21,097 nt of DNA, taken from positions 1 through 21,097 of the forward strand of contig CAMLMV010000077.1 in assembly GCA_946481275.1 (NCBI GenBank), given 5' to 3'. The notes under the pieces are model-generated. The model was not told the origin of the DNA, did no database searches, and saw only the letters and a list, made by a program, of their open reading frames with translations. Positions 7,442-15,112 of the stretch are shown in pieces. Each line of letters begins with the position of its first letter. The stretch's first letter is position 1. Origin of the DNA: an uncultured Massilia sp. Its GTDB lineage: Bacteria; Pseudomonadota; Gammaproteobacteria; Burkholderiales; Burkholderiaceae. Made by a program: the position numbers and the translations under genes.

Positions 7442-9851
7442 CTGCTGCCTCATGAAAACGTTCGACCAAGGCCAGGATTGCCTTGGATTGATAGCTGCCA
7501 GCCAGTTCGACGAGCCGGTCCGCGAATGGATGGTAACGGTCGTCGAGGCTGGCCAGGTGCCGCGCATGGTCGACGATGTCGGCCATGTTGCCGACCATCG
7601 CCAGCCGGTACAGCAAGTCCATTTCATCCGGCGGCGGCGGCACCAGGTCGTCGGCGGGCTGGCGGCCGGCCGGCGGCGGACCGGCCGGGGCGTGGTCGAT
7701 CACCGGCAGGTCCAGTTCGAACCAGAACCGGCTGCCCTGGTCGACGCGGCTCTCGACCCGGATGTCGCCCCCCATCAGGCGCACGAACTGGCTGCTGATG
7801 AACAGGCCCAGGCCTGTGCCGCCGAGCCTGCGCTGGTGGTCGCCCGCCTGCTCGAACGGCTCGAAGATCGTGCGGATCTGCCCGCTCTCGATGCCGATGC
7901 CGGTATCCTCGACCTCGAACAGCAGCCGGCCCGGCGGCGTGAAGCGCACGCGTAGGGACACGCTGCCGTGGTCGGTGAACTTGACGGCATTCGACAGCAG
8001 GTTGAGCAGGGCTTGCCGCAGGCGCTGCTCGTCGGCGCGGACGACGGCCGGCAGGTCCGGCGGCGGCGTGTACAGGAACGCAACCAGTTTGCGTTCGGCG
8101 CGCACGCGGACCATCTCGGCGATGGTGTCCAGGAATTCCGCCAGCGGTACGTCGGCCGGCGCGAGCGCCAGCTTGCCGGCTTCGATCTTGGCGGAGTCGA
8201 GGAAATCGTCGATCAGCATCATCAATTGCTCGCCGCTCTTCTGGATGACCAGCAGGCTGGCCGCCTGCTCCGCCTGCACCATGGCGTCGCGCTGCAGCAG
8301 CTGGGCATAGCCGAGGATGGCGTTCAGCGGCGTGCGCAATTCGTGGCTCATTTGCGTCAGGAATTCGCTGCGTTGCCGCGCCAGGCGTTGCAATTCCTCC
8401 GTGCGCGCCTGCACGCGTTGCTCGAGGCTGCCGTTCAATTCCTGCAGCTCGGCCTGCGACTGGCGCAATTTCTGGTTCGTCGCCGACAGCATGCGGTGCG
8501 ATTTGCGCAGGCGCACCAGGAAATAGCTCGTGCCCACCAGGAAGGCGATGCAGGCGCCGAGCACGGTCCACGTCCAGCGTTGCCGCAATTCGCGCTGTTC
8601 CAGCTGGAACTCCTGCTGTTTGTTGCGCCGCGCCAGGTCGTCGATCGCGCGCTGCTTGGTCTCGGTCTCGAAGCGCTGCGCCAGTTCGAGCATGCGCGCG
8701 CCCGACTTTTCGACCGCCCCCTTGGCGGCCATGTCCACCGCCTCCATCGACATCTGGTAGGCGCGCCGGTGATCGCCGCGCGCGGCATAGACGCCGGCCA
8801 GGCGGCGCGCGCTCTCGCTCATGTACAGCGGGAAGTTGATTTCCCGGGCGATCCGGTAGGCGCTTTCGGCGTCGGCCCACGCCGGCGCCAGTTGCCCGCG
8901 CTGTTCGTTGGCCTTGCTGCGCGCGTTATACAAGAACCACAGGCCGATGCGGTTGTGCTGCTCGAGATAGATCGATTCGACCTCGTCGTACAGGGGCATG
9001 GCGGCGGCCATCGCCTTGCGGCTGCGCAGCCGTTCGGCCAGGTTCAGCATGCCGAAGCCGAGGCCCGTCGACGTGTGCACGGTGCGGAACATGTCGATGC
9101 CCTTGCGGATCTCCCCTTCGCCGCTGGACGGGTCGCCGAGGTCGCTCCTGGCGTTGCCCATGCCGATCAGCGCATAGCCTTCCAGCAGCTGCAATCCCGC
9201 GCCATGTGCCGTCTCGTACATCTTCGTGTAGTGTTCGAGCGCCTCCTTGCGGCGTCCGCTCAGGTCGTACGAGATGGCCATGCACTGGCGCGCGTAGGCC
9301 AGCTCGAGCGGGTCGGCGAAGCGCCGTGCCACTTCCATTTCGCGCATGCACAGCGTCACGGATTCGTCGAACTGGCCGATGCGGCGGTACATCATGGCCG
9401 TGCGCAGCATCGCCTCGCCCTGCAGGTCGCGCCGGTTCACGCCTTCCAGCACCGTCATGCTGCGCAGCGAGTACGTGACGATGTCGTCGACGCGGCCGCG
9501 GAAGATCGCGTTCACGGACAGGTTGAGATACGCCTCGGCCTGGCCGGCCCGGTCCTGGACCAGCAGGGCCAGCTGCAATGCCTGCTCCGCATGCACCTGG
9601 GCGTCGTCCGTCCGGGCCTGGTAGACCTCGGCGCGCGCCAGTGCGTTGAGTGCGCGCGCGCGGTCGACGGGCGTGGCGCCCAGCGGCACGTCTTCGGCCA
9701 GTTGCGTGGCGCGCCGGTAAGCTTCCTGCACATCGCGCTCGGCGAGCAGGCGCATCGTCTCGACCTGGCCGCGCCATTCCTGCAGGGTCAGCGCGCGGGC
9801 TGCGCCGCTCAACGCAAGGCAGGCAAGGAATACGAAGACATGGCGCGTCAT
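7431..9851 (-). CDS. Sensor histidine kinase with exported TPR-like sensor region
   Basis: An 806-residue membrane kinase. A signal peptide is seen (MTRHVFVFLACLALSGAARA, cleavage near residue 20). A long all-helical region with TPR-like repeats (about 40-400) should be periplasmic. One transmembrane helix (about 427-447) is followed by a coiled coil. HisKA has the phospho-acceptor His503 in MSHELRTPLNAILGYAQLL. HATPase_c has the N-box LLNLLSNAVKF, G1 VEDTGIGI, F-box IFEPFEQ and G2 GGTGLGLFIS. A proline-rich linker leads to an extra helical tail (about 740-800) of unknown role. There is no C-terminal receiver; the receiver on the next gene probably takes the phosphate. The start overlaps the GGDEF-EAL stop as ATGA. 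Periplasmic TPR sensors usually bind peptides or proteins, but the signal here is unknown. Confidence 0.92.
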   Translation of the reverse strand: MTRHVFVFLACLALSGAARALTLQEWRGQVETMRLLAERDVQEAYRRATQLAEDVPLGATPVDRARALNALARAEVYQARTDDAQVHAEQALQLALLVQDRAGQAEAYLNLSVNAIFRGRVDDIVTYSLRSMTVLEGVNRRDLQGEAMLRTAMMYRRIGQFDESVTLCMREMEVARRFADPLELAYARQCMAISYDLSGRRKEALEHYTKMYETAHGAGLQLLEGYALIGMGNARSDLGDPSSGEGEIRKGIDMFRTVHTSTGLGFGMLNLAERLRSRKAMAAAMPLYDEVESIYLEQHNRIGLWFLYNARSKANEQRGQLAPAWADAESAYRIAREINFPLYMSESARRLAGVYAARGDHRRAYQMSMEAVDMAAKGAVEKSGARMLELAQRFETETKQRAIDDLARRNKQQEFQLEQRELRQRWTWTVLGACIAFLVGTSYFLVRLRKSHRMLSATNQKLRQSQAELQELNGSLEQRVQARTEELQRLARQRSEFLTQMSHELRTPLNAILGYAQLLQRDAMVQAEQAASLLVIQKSGEQLMMLIDDFLDSAKIEAGKLALAPADVPLAEFLDTIAEMVRVRAERKLVAFLYTPPPDLPAVVRADEQRLRQALLNLLSNAVKFTDHGSVSLRVRFTPPGRLLFEVEDTGIGIESGQIRTIFEPFEQAGDHQRRLGGTGLGLFISSQFVRLMGGDIRVESRVDQGSRFWFELDLPVIDHAPAGPPPAGRQPADDLVPPPPDEMDLLYRLAMVGNMADIVDHARHLASLDDRYHPFADRLVELAGSYQSKAILALVERFHEAADAH

Positions 9852-11515
9852 GGTCCCGGACTCGTCGTTTCGGATGGGGGATGTGCCATGATAGCAGGCG
9901 CGGACGAGCTGGCCGCGGGCCGGGGGCTCGCCGTCCGCAGGACGGCATCGAGCGCCGCGCCCGGCATCGGCGCACCGAACAGGTATCCCTGCACGAAGCG
10001 GCAGCCGTGCGCCCTCAGGTAGTCGACCTGGGCCTGGGTCTCGACCCCTTCGGCGATCACCTGCAGCCGCAGCGCCGCGGCCATCGACAGGATCGCCTTG
10101 ACCAGTTCGCTCTTGTCGGCGTCTTGCGGAATGTCGCTGACGAACGAGCGGTCGATCTTGATCTGGCTGACGGGAAAACGGTTGAGATAGCCGAGCGCCG
10201 AATACCCCGTGCCGAAGTCGTCGATCGAAATCATGAGGCCCATCGCGTGCAGGCGCTGGAGCATGCGCGCGACGTCATTGCTGTCTTCCAGCAGCAGGCC
10301 TTCGGTGATTTCCAGCTTCAGCCAGTCCGGCCGGCAGCCGGTGGCGGCCAGCACGCGCTCGACCGTCGCCGCGAAATCGTGCCGGATGAACTGGCGCGTG
10401 GAGACGTTGACGGAGACGGTGATCGGCCGCTCCAGCGTGCGGTTCCGGGTGACGACGGAGCGGCAGGCGGTGGCGAGTACCCATTCGCCGATCTCGACGA
10501 TGAGGCCGGATTCTTCGGCGATCGGGATGAATTTGTCCGGCGCGACGAAGCCATGGCCCGGCCGGCACCAGCGCAGCAACGCCTCGACGCCGACGATGGC
10601 GCCGTCGCGCAAGTCGGTCTGCGGCTGGAAATACAGTTCGAGTTCGCCGTTGCGCACCGCCTTGTGCAGCGCGGCCGCCAGTTCGAGGCGTGTCGACGAG
10701 CGGGCCGTCAGTTCCGCCACGTAGAACTGGAAACTGTTCAGTCCTTCCCGCCGGGCGTGGTTCAGCGCGGATCCGGCGAAGCGGAACAACTCGTCGATGC
10801 CGATGCTGTCGTCCGGATACAGTGCGATGCCGATGCTGGCCGTGACGACGACCTCATGGCCGTCCAGGAGATAGGGCGCCGTCAGCGTATCGATGAGCCT
10901 GCGCGCGACGAGTCCGAAATCGTCCGGCCCGCGCATCCCGGGCGACAGCACGGCGAATTCGCCGCCGCCCAGCCGGGCCACCGTGTCGCTGGGGCGCATC
11001 TGGCATTGCAGCCGCATGCCCGCCTCGCACAACAGCGCATCGCCGGCGTCATGGCCGAACGAATCGTTGACTTCCTCGAGGTGGTCCAGGCCGACGATCA
11101 TGAATCCGAACCGGTTCCCGGCGCGGGCGCCGTCGGCGATCGCCTGGCGCAGGCGGTCGGCCAGCAGCGTACGGTTCGGCAATCCGGTCAATGCGTCCAG
11201 CAGCGACAGCGTGCGGTGCTCCTCCTCGCGCCGGCGCAAATCGTCCTTCAGTGTGCGCTGCCGGAGGAACAGGGTGCGCAGCCTGAGCGCGTGACCGGCC
11301 AGCGCCACCGTGCCGGTCAGCCCGGCCGACAGCAACGACATCTCCAGCGCCGCGGTCCAGTCCAGGATGCCGTGGCGCCTGACCTGGAGCAGGAATACGA
11401 CGAGTGCGCAGGCGAGCACGAGGGCGCTGCCGCCACCGAGCGCCAATAGCCTCATTTTCAGCGCGTCCGGCCTCCGCCCCGGCGCGGCCATCCGCATCGT
11501 CATGCCTGCCGCCAT
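9848..11515 (-). CDS. GGDEF-EAL protein: likely c-di-GMP phosphodiesterase with degenerate GGDEF domain
   Basis: A 555-residue inner-membrane protein with two N-terminal hydrophobic segments (about 22-44 and 58-78) and little between them. The GGDEF domain (about 105-265) is altered: GGGEF at 183-187 instead of GG(D/E)EF, VGLDHLEEVND (141-151) where IDLDxFKxVND is expected, so the first metal Asp is Gly and the Lys is Glu. An RxxD site (RPSD) remains. The EAL domain (about 275-530) keeps every catalytic residue I can check: E311 in EALLRW, N370 in SVNVSTRQF, E402 in LEITEG, D432/D433 in IDDFGTG, K453 in IKIDRSF, E489 in AEGVET and Q509 in QGYLFG. So hydrolysis of c-di-GMP is predicted and synthesis is not. 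It is the first gene of the signalling operon. ATG 11515 follows a G-rich SD-like run. Confidence 0.93.
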   Translation of the reverse strand: MAAGMTMRMAAPGRRPDALKMRLLALGGGSALVLACALVVFLLQVRRHGILDWTAALEMSLLSAGLTGTVALAGHALRLRTLFLRQRTLKDDLRRREEEHRTLSLLDALTGLPNRTLLADRLRQAIADGARAGNRFGFMIVGLDHLEEVNDSFGHDAGDALLCEAGMRLQCQMRPSDTVARLGGGEFAVLSPGMRGPDDFGLVARRLIDTLTAPYLLDGHEVVVTASIGIALYPDDSIGIDELFRFAGSALNHARREGLNSFQFYVAELTARSSTRLELAAALHKAVRNGELELYFQPQTDLRDGAIVGVEALLRWCRPGHGFVAPDKFIPIAEESGLIVEIGEWVLATACRSVVTRNRTLERPITVSVNVSTRQFIRHDFAATVERVLAATGCRPDWLKLEITEGLLLEDSNDVARMLQRLHAMGLMISIDDFGTGYSALGYLNRFPVSQIKIDRSFVSDIPQDADKSELVKAILSMAAALRLQVIAEGVETQAQVDYLRAHGCRFVQGYLFGAPMPGAALDAVLRTASPRPAASSSAPAIMAHPPSETTSPGP

Positions 11516-11570
11516 CTTCCCCCCACCCTCGTCCCGGTTCTTGTTTGTCTAATGATCATGCCGTAAGCTT

Positions 11571-11600
11571 GCCCGAGAATGCGGTGTATGGACATCGGGC
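11571..11600. other. Long-looped inverted repeat in the gap between the TonB receptor gene and the GGDEF-EAL gene
   Basis: GCCCGA (11571-11576) and TCGGGC (11595-11600) are perfect inverted copies separated by 18 bases. They lie in the 150-bp gap that must hold the signalling-operon promoter and any terminator of the TonB gene. No U-run follows on the minus strand, so an intrinsic terminator is not supported. The rest of this gap (11516-11665) shows no clear promoter hexamers. A short TCAGG-AAAT-CCTGA hairpin at 11638-11651 is the only other symmetry I see. Confidence 0.25.
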
Positions 11601-11665
11601 GGTCTTGATTTTGGGGTAGTCCCGCAGGAAGGCGTCATCAGGAAATCCTGAGGGGTCTGCCGCCG

Positions 11666-14230
11666 TCACAAGCGCATCACGGCCACGACGGCGATCTGCC
11701 GGTCGTTGATCCACGCGGTCTGGGGCCGGGTCGGGACGCCGTAATAGGCCGAACGGACGGTGCGCAGCAGGTTCGTGCCTTCCAGCGACAGGCTGACGCG
11801 TTCGCCGAGGCGGACACTGAGCGACGCGTCGAGCCACCCGTAGCCGCGCATATAGACCGGCAACGAACCGACCCCCACGACGTTGGCATACCCGCTCAGG
11901 AACTTCGCGCGCCAGTTGTAGGCGATACGTGCCGACAGCGCATCCTTTTCGTACATGCCGACCAGGTTGACGGTGTGCCGGGAGAGATTCGGCAACGGCT
12001 GGCTGCCGCCGCTGTGCACGTAAGTGGCGTTGGCCTGCATGCCCAGTCCGTTCATCCACCCCGGCAGGGTGTCGAAGAACTGCTGGTAGCCGGCCTCCGC
12101 GCCCGCGATGCTGGCCGCGTTGCCGTTGCGCGGGCGGCTGACCTGGTAGACGGCGCCGTCATGCGTTTCCGGGTTGCTGACATTGGTGACGAAGCCGTCG
12201 ACGTGCTTCAGGAACACCGTCGAATACAGCGAGGTCGTCCGATCGACGTAGCGTTCCACCGCCAGGTCCCAGTTCGTCGACCGGACCGCCTTCAGGTCCG
12301 GATTGCCGGCGTTGCCCTGGTTGAGCGACGGGTTCACGCTGTTCGGGGTGAGCGTCAGCGAGGGAGACAGCTGGTTGAAATCGGGATGCGTGATCGTCTT
12401 CGATGCCGCCGCGCGCAGGTAGAGGCCCTCGCGGAGGCGGTAGCGCAGGTTCGCGCTCGGCAGGATGTCGGTCGTGCCGCTGTCGACGTCGATGGGGACG
12501 ATGGCGCCGGTGGCGGGCACGGTCCGCGAACCCGACACTTGTTCGCGGGTGTGGACGACGCGGAGTCCCGCGTTGCCGTCGAACGGCACGTCGCCGCCTT
12601 TGAACGTCGTCATCGCATACGCGGTGCGTGTGTCCTCGCGGATGTCCCACAGCGAGAGCGGATTGGCCGACGCCGGTACCCGCGCGGTGATGCCGAACGC
12701 GTTGCGCAGGCCGGTCGCATCGCGCGCCGGCGACAGGTCCGCCACGAGGAAGCTGCCGATGCCCGGTACGCCCTGGCCCGGGAAGAAATCGCTGTACGGG
12801 TTCGGCATCAGGTAACCCGGCCTGTCGGATCCCCTCAGCCCGTCGACGGCCGCATCGGCGACGATCTGGCCCGGCGCATTGCCGGCGCCGCGCCTGGCCA
12901 GGCGCACGCCCGCGGACACGGATGCAAGGAACGGATGCGCCATCCGCCAGGTACCGTCGAGCCGGGCGGCCGTCAGGCTGCCGTCGTACGGACGCGTGCG
13001 GTAGGCGACGTCGGTATAGCGGAAACTGGCCGGGTCGAGCAGGTTCGTGCCGGCGACGGCGGTGCCGGGAATCTTCGTCGACAGATCCTGCGTGAAGCTC
13101 GCGGCCGTGCCGGCAAGCGACGGGCCGGAGTAGAACAGGTAGTCGCTGGCCGACGTGCGGCTGAGATCGGCCGTGAGCGTCAGTGCGGCGCCGGTCCAGC
13201 GGCCGCCGACGGCGACCTGGCGCGTGCGGTCCGTCGTATCGCGCGCGAAGTTCAGCACGGACAACGGCGCGTTGGTCCACGTGATGCGTTCCAGGTCGCT
13301 CGTTCCGGGAAACAGGACCGGGCTGCCGGCGACGAACGTGGGTGCCGCCGCGATGTTGATCTGGCGCGAATCCTGGATCGTCTTGAATTGCGCGTAATTC
13401 CCTTCGGCGTACAGCTCGAGCGCCCGGTCCGGACGCCATTGCAGGACGAAGGAACCGGCATTGCGCTCGCGGTCGCCAACGCTCGTGGTTTCCGACGTGC
13501 CGTTCGGCACGACGACGCGCTGCCCGGGGACGACGTTGTCGCGCGTGACCGGATTGCCGGCCGACTTCTGGTCCTCGCGCCATGCGCGTTTCTGATGCGC
13601 CAGCGTCACGAGCAGGCCGATGTCGCCGCCGGCGATCCGGCGGCGGTCGCTCGCGAGGAAGGATAGCTGCGGCTGCGTGCGTCTGGCGAGGTCGCCGTGG
13701 ATCATGCGGACCGCCCCGGCAACCTGGCGGCCGCTGAAGTCGAACGGACGGCGCGTGCGCAGGTCGATCGCGCCGCCGACGCCGCCTTCGAGCTGGTCCG
13801 CGGAAGACGTTTTGTAGACGTCGATGCCGGCCAGGAGCTCGGCGGGGATGTCCGCGAAATCGAGGTTGCGTCCTGTGCCCGCCGTGAAGACTTCACGGCC
13901 GTTGAGCGTCGTTTCCATCTGCGTGAGGCCGCGGATCGCCACGCCGGCGCCTTCGCCGCGGTCGCGCAGGATCTGCACGCCGGTAATGCGCTGCAGTGCG
14001 TCCGTGACGTTGATGTCGGGCAGCCGGGTGATGTCTTCGGCGACGACCGCGTCGACGATCCCGATCCGTTCGCGCTTGATGTCCTGGGCCGACATCAGGC
14101 TCGCGCGTTTGCCGTCCACACGGACGATGGGGGGCTGCGCGTCGGCGGCATCCTGCGCATGGACGTTGCCGAGCTGGGTCATGGCGACGGCCACGGCAAT
14201 CCGGCATGCTTTGCATTGTATTTTCATCAT
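11666..14230 (-). CDS. TonB-dependent receptor, Xanthomonas/Caulobacter-type
   Basis: An 854-residue outer-membrane active transporter, energised by TonB-ExbBD. A signal peptide ends near VHA-QD (about residue 25). The plug domain (about 55-175) contains LPDINVTDALQRITGVQI, then AIRGLTQMETTLNGRE and GGVGGAIDLRTRRPFDF, the pattern of the large TonB receptors common in Xanthomonas and Caulobacter that import glycans and other large nutrients. The beta-barrel follows to the C-terminus. The last residues are VVAVMRL, without the terminal Phe/Trp usual for barrel insertion signals. Start: ATGATG at 14230/14227; ORF extension upstream to 14836 is antisense to the neighbouring gene and rejected. A 13-bp palindrome overlaps the start codon and the repeated leader ends 3 bp upstream. 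Substrate unknown; the divergent BtuF-like gene hints at cobalamin or metal chelates. Confidence 0.9.
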   Translation of the reverse strand: MMKIQCKACRIAVAVAMTQLGNVHAQDAADAQPPIVRVDGKRASLMSAQDIKRERIGIVDAVVAEDITRLPDINVTDALQRITGVQILRDRGEGAGVAIRGLTQMETTLNGREVFTAGTGRNLDFADIPAELLAGIDVYKTSSADQLEGGVGGAIDLRTRRPFDFSGRQVAGAVRMIHGDLARRTQPQLSFLASDRRRIAGGDIGLLVTLAHQKRAWREDQKSAGNPVTRDNVVPGQRVVVPNGTSETTSVGDRERNAGSFVLQWRPDRALELYAEGNYAQFKTIQDSRQINIAAAPTFVAGSPVLFPGTSDLERITWTNAPLSVLNFARDTTDRTRQVAVGGRWTGAALTLTADLSRTSASDYLFYSGPSLAGTAASFTQDLSTKIPGTAVAGTNLLDPASFRYTDVAYRTRPYDGSLTAARLDGTWRMAHPFLASVSAGVRLARRGAGNAPGQIVADAAVDGLRGSDRPGYLMPNPYSDFFPGQGVPGIGSFLVADLSPARDATGLRNAFGITARVPASANPLSLWDIREDTRTAYAMTTFKGGDVPFDGNAGLRVVHTREQVSGSRTVPATGAIVPIDVDSGTTDILPSANLRYRLREGLYLRAAASKTITHPDFNQLSPSLTLTPNSVNPSLNQGNAGNPDLKAVRSTNWDLAVERYVDRTTSLYSTVFLKHVDGFVTNVSNPETHDGAVYQVSRPRNGNAASIAGAEAGYQQFFDTLPGWMNGLGMQANATYVHSGGSQPLPNLSRHTVNLVGMYEKDALSARIAYNWRAKFLSGYANVVGVGSLPVYMRGYGWLDASLSVRLGERVSLSLEGTNLLRTVRSAYYGVPTRPQTAWINDRQIAVVAVMRL

Positions 14231-14238
14231 AATATGAT
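14226..14238. promoter_or_regulatory. 13-bp palindrome over the TonB-receptor start codon; possible operator and -10 of the divergent gene
   Basis: ATCATA-A-TATGAT is a perfect inverted repeat centred on 14232, overlapping the start codon of the TonB receptor. TATGAT (14233-14238) also resembles a -10 box for the plus-strand BtuF-like gene, with a weak TTGCAT 16 bp upstream (14211-14216). Bound protein here could affect both genes. In RNA from the minus strand it could form a weak hairpin holding the AUG. It does not fit the 19-bp Fur consensus. The symmetry is seen; the function is inferred. Confidence 0.4.
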
Positions 14239-14287
14239 ACCTGAGCGAAACAGCTCCGCGTCGATGCTTGGCGCCGATAAACAACAG
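14234..14287 (-). repeat. Copy B of the dispersed 52-54 bp leader element
   Basis: This is the partner of 4439-4490. It has the same 19-bp and 25-bp blocks with a 10-base variable core. It nearly fills the 72-bp gap between the divergent TonB receptor and BtuF-like gene. It ends 3 bp before the TonB-receptor ATG, so the conserved CAGGTATCAT end would supply its ribosome-binding region (CAGG about 9 nt upstream). In copy A the same end lies 41 bp before the start. A GAGC-GCTC mini-stem visible here is not kept in copy A, so sequence rather than this stem is conserved. Confidence 0.65.
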
Positions 14288-14302
14288 TGTTTCAATGGCG
14301 GC

Positions 14303-15091
14303 ATGAACACCGCACCCGATTTCCTCGTCGACGCCGTGGGCGTCCGCCATACCCCTGCACCGGATGCCCGCATCGTCTGCCTCGTGCCCTCCATCACCGA
14401 ACTGCTGTGCGACCTGGGCCTGGCCGGCAAGCTCGTCGGCCGCACGGGCTTCTGCATCCACCCGCGCGACGTCGTCGCCGCCATCCCCAAGGTGGGCGGC
14501 ACGAAGGACGTCAACATCGAGAAGATCCGCAAGCTCGCGCCCACGCACGTCGTCGTCAACATCGACGAGAACGAAAAGCCGACCGTGGAGAAACTCGCCG
14601 AGTTCGTGCCGCACGTCGTCGTCACGCATCCGAATATGCCGCGCGACAACGTGCAGCTGGCGCGGTTGATGGGCGGGATCTTTGGGGCGGAGGCCGCCGC
14701 CGCACGCTGGTGTGCGGCATTCGAGGCGGAGTATGCGGCGCTGCACGCCGCACCGAAAGGACCGGCGCGTACCGTGCTGTACTGCATCTGGCAGGACCCG
14801 TGGATGACGGTGTCGAAGGACACGTATATCGCGCACATGCTGGCCGAACTGGGCTGGCGCGTGCCGGACCTGGGCACGGACCGCTATCCGCGCTTTTCCT
14901 GGTCACAGGACCTCGTCGACGGGCTCGACGCCGTGCTGCTGTCGACCGAGCCCTACCGCTTCACGGAAGACCACGCGGACGCGCTGGAAAAGCAGCTGGG
15001 GATTCCCGTCTACCTCGTCGACGGCGAGATGATGTCGTGGTACGGCAGCCGGGCGCTCGCCGGGCTGCGTTATCTGCGGACGCTCGGGTAA
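14303..15091 (+). CDS. BtuF-like helical-backbone metal/cobalamin-binding protein without a signal peptide
   Basis: A 262-residue protein of the periplasmic-binding-protein type III family (BtuF/FecB/FhuD). Family motifs: RIVCLVPSITELLCDLGL (residues 23-40), GRTGFCIHP (46-54), KVGGTKDVN (65-71 region) and a C-terminal VYLVDGEMMSWYGSR. Members bind vitamin B12, hemin or ferric siderophores for ABC importers. No signal peptide or lipobox precedes the mature fold: the protein begins MNTAPDFLVDAVG and the in-frame upstream extension runs through the repeat element. It may therefore be cytoplasmic, or exported without an evident signal. No ABC permease or ATPase is adjacent. Divergent from the TonB receptor and convergent with the HPF-like gene 21 bp away. 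The start at 14303 has a weak SD; no better ATG is present. Confidence 0.85.
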   Translation: MNTAPDFLVDAVGVRHTPAPDARIVCLVPSITELLCDLGLAGKLVGRTGFCIHPRDVVAAIPKVGGTKDVNIEKIRKLAPTHVVVNIDENEKPTVEKLAEFVPHVVVTHPNMPRDNVQLARLMGGIFGAEAAAARWCAAFEAEYAALHAAPKGPARTVLYCIWQDPWMTVSKDTYIAHMLAELGWRVPDLGTDRYPRFSWSQDLVDGLDAVLLSTEPYRFTEDHADALEKQLGIPVYLVDGEMMSWYGSRALAGLRYLRTLG

Positions 15092-15098
15092 AGCCGGG

Positions 15099-15111
15099 CG
15101 CCGCAACGGCG
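15099..15111. other. Small GC hairpin between convergent genes
   Basis: CGCCG-CAA-CGGCG lies in the 21-bp space between the BtuF-like stop and the HPF-like stop. It is the only structure in this convergent junction. No T-run follows on either strand, so termination here is doubtful. Confidence 0.25.
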
Positions 15112-15112
15112 A

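Noticed and set aside
7968..10022. Long plus-strand open frame opposite the TPR kinase gene (684 codons), and similar ones at 6461-7798, 9650-11449, 11975-13666 and 16279-18492
   Set aside because: They are antisense to well-identified genes, have Arg/His/Gln/Ala-rich composition without any domain, and are typical by-products of high GC with few stop codons.
11571..11600. Intrinsic terminator for the TonB receptor gene
   Set aside because: The inverted repeat has a long loop, a 6-bp stem and no U-run on the minus strand.
11556..11665. Protein-like tail (SGFPDDAFLRDYPKIK) in a minus frame after the TonB receptor stop
   Set aside because: The frame is otherwise a shadow of the receptor gene and has no start or ribosome binding site of its own; probably chance.
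14226..14238. Fur box at the TonB receptor start
   Set aside because: The 6-1-6 palindrome does not follow the GATAAT-repeat 19-bp Fur pattern.
14234..14287. Cobalamin riboswitch upstream of the TonB receptor or BtuF-like gene
   Set aside because: The gap is only 72 bp, too short for the roughly 200-nt aptamer, and no B12-box sequence is seen.
14231..14836. In-frame extension of the TonB receptor to 14836
   Set aside because: It is antisense to the BtuF-like gene, and the true signal peptide begins at 14230.
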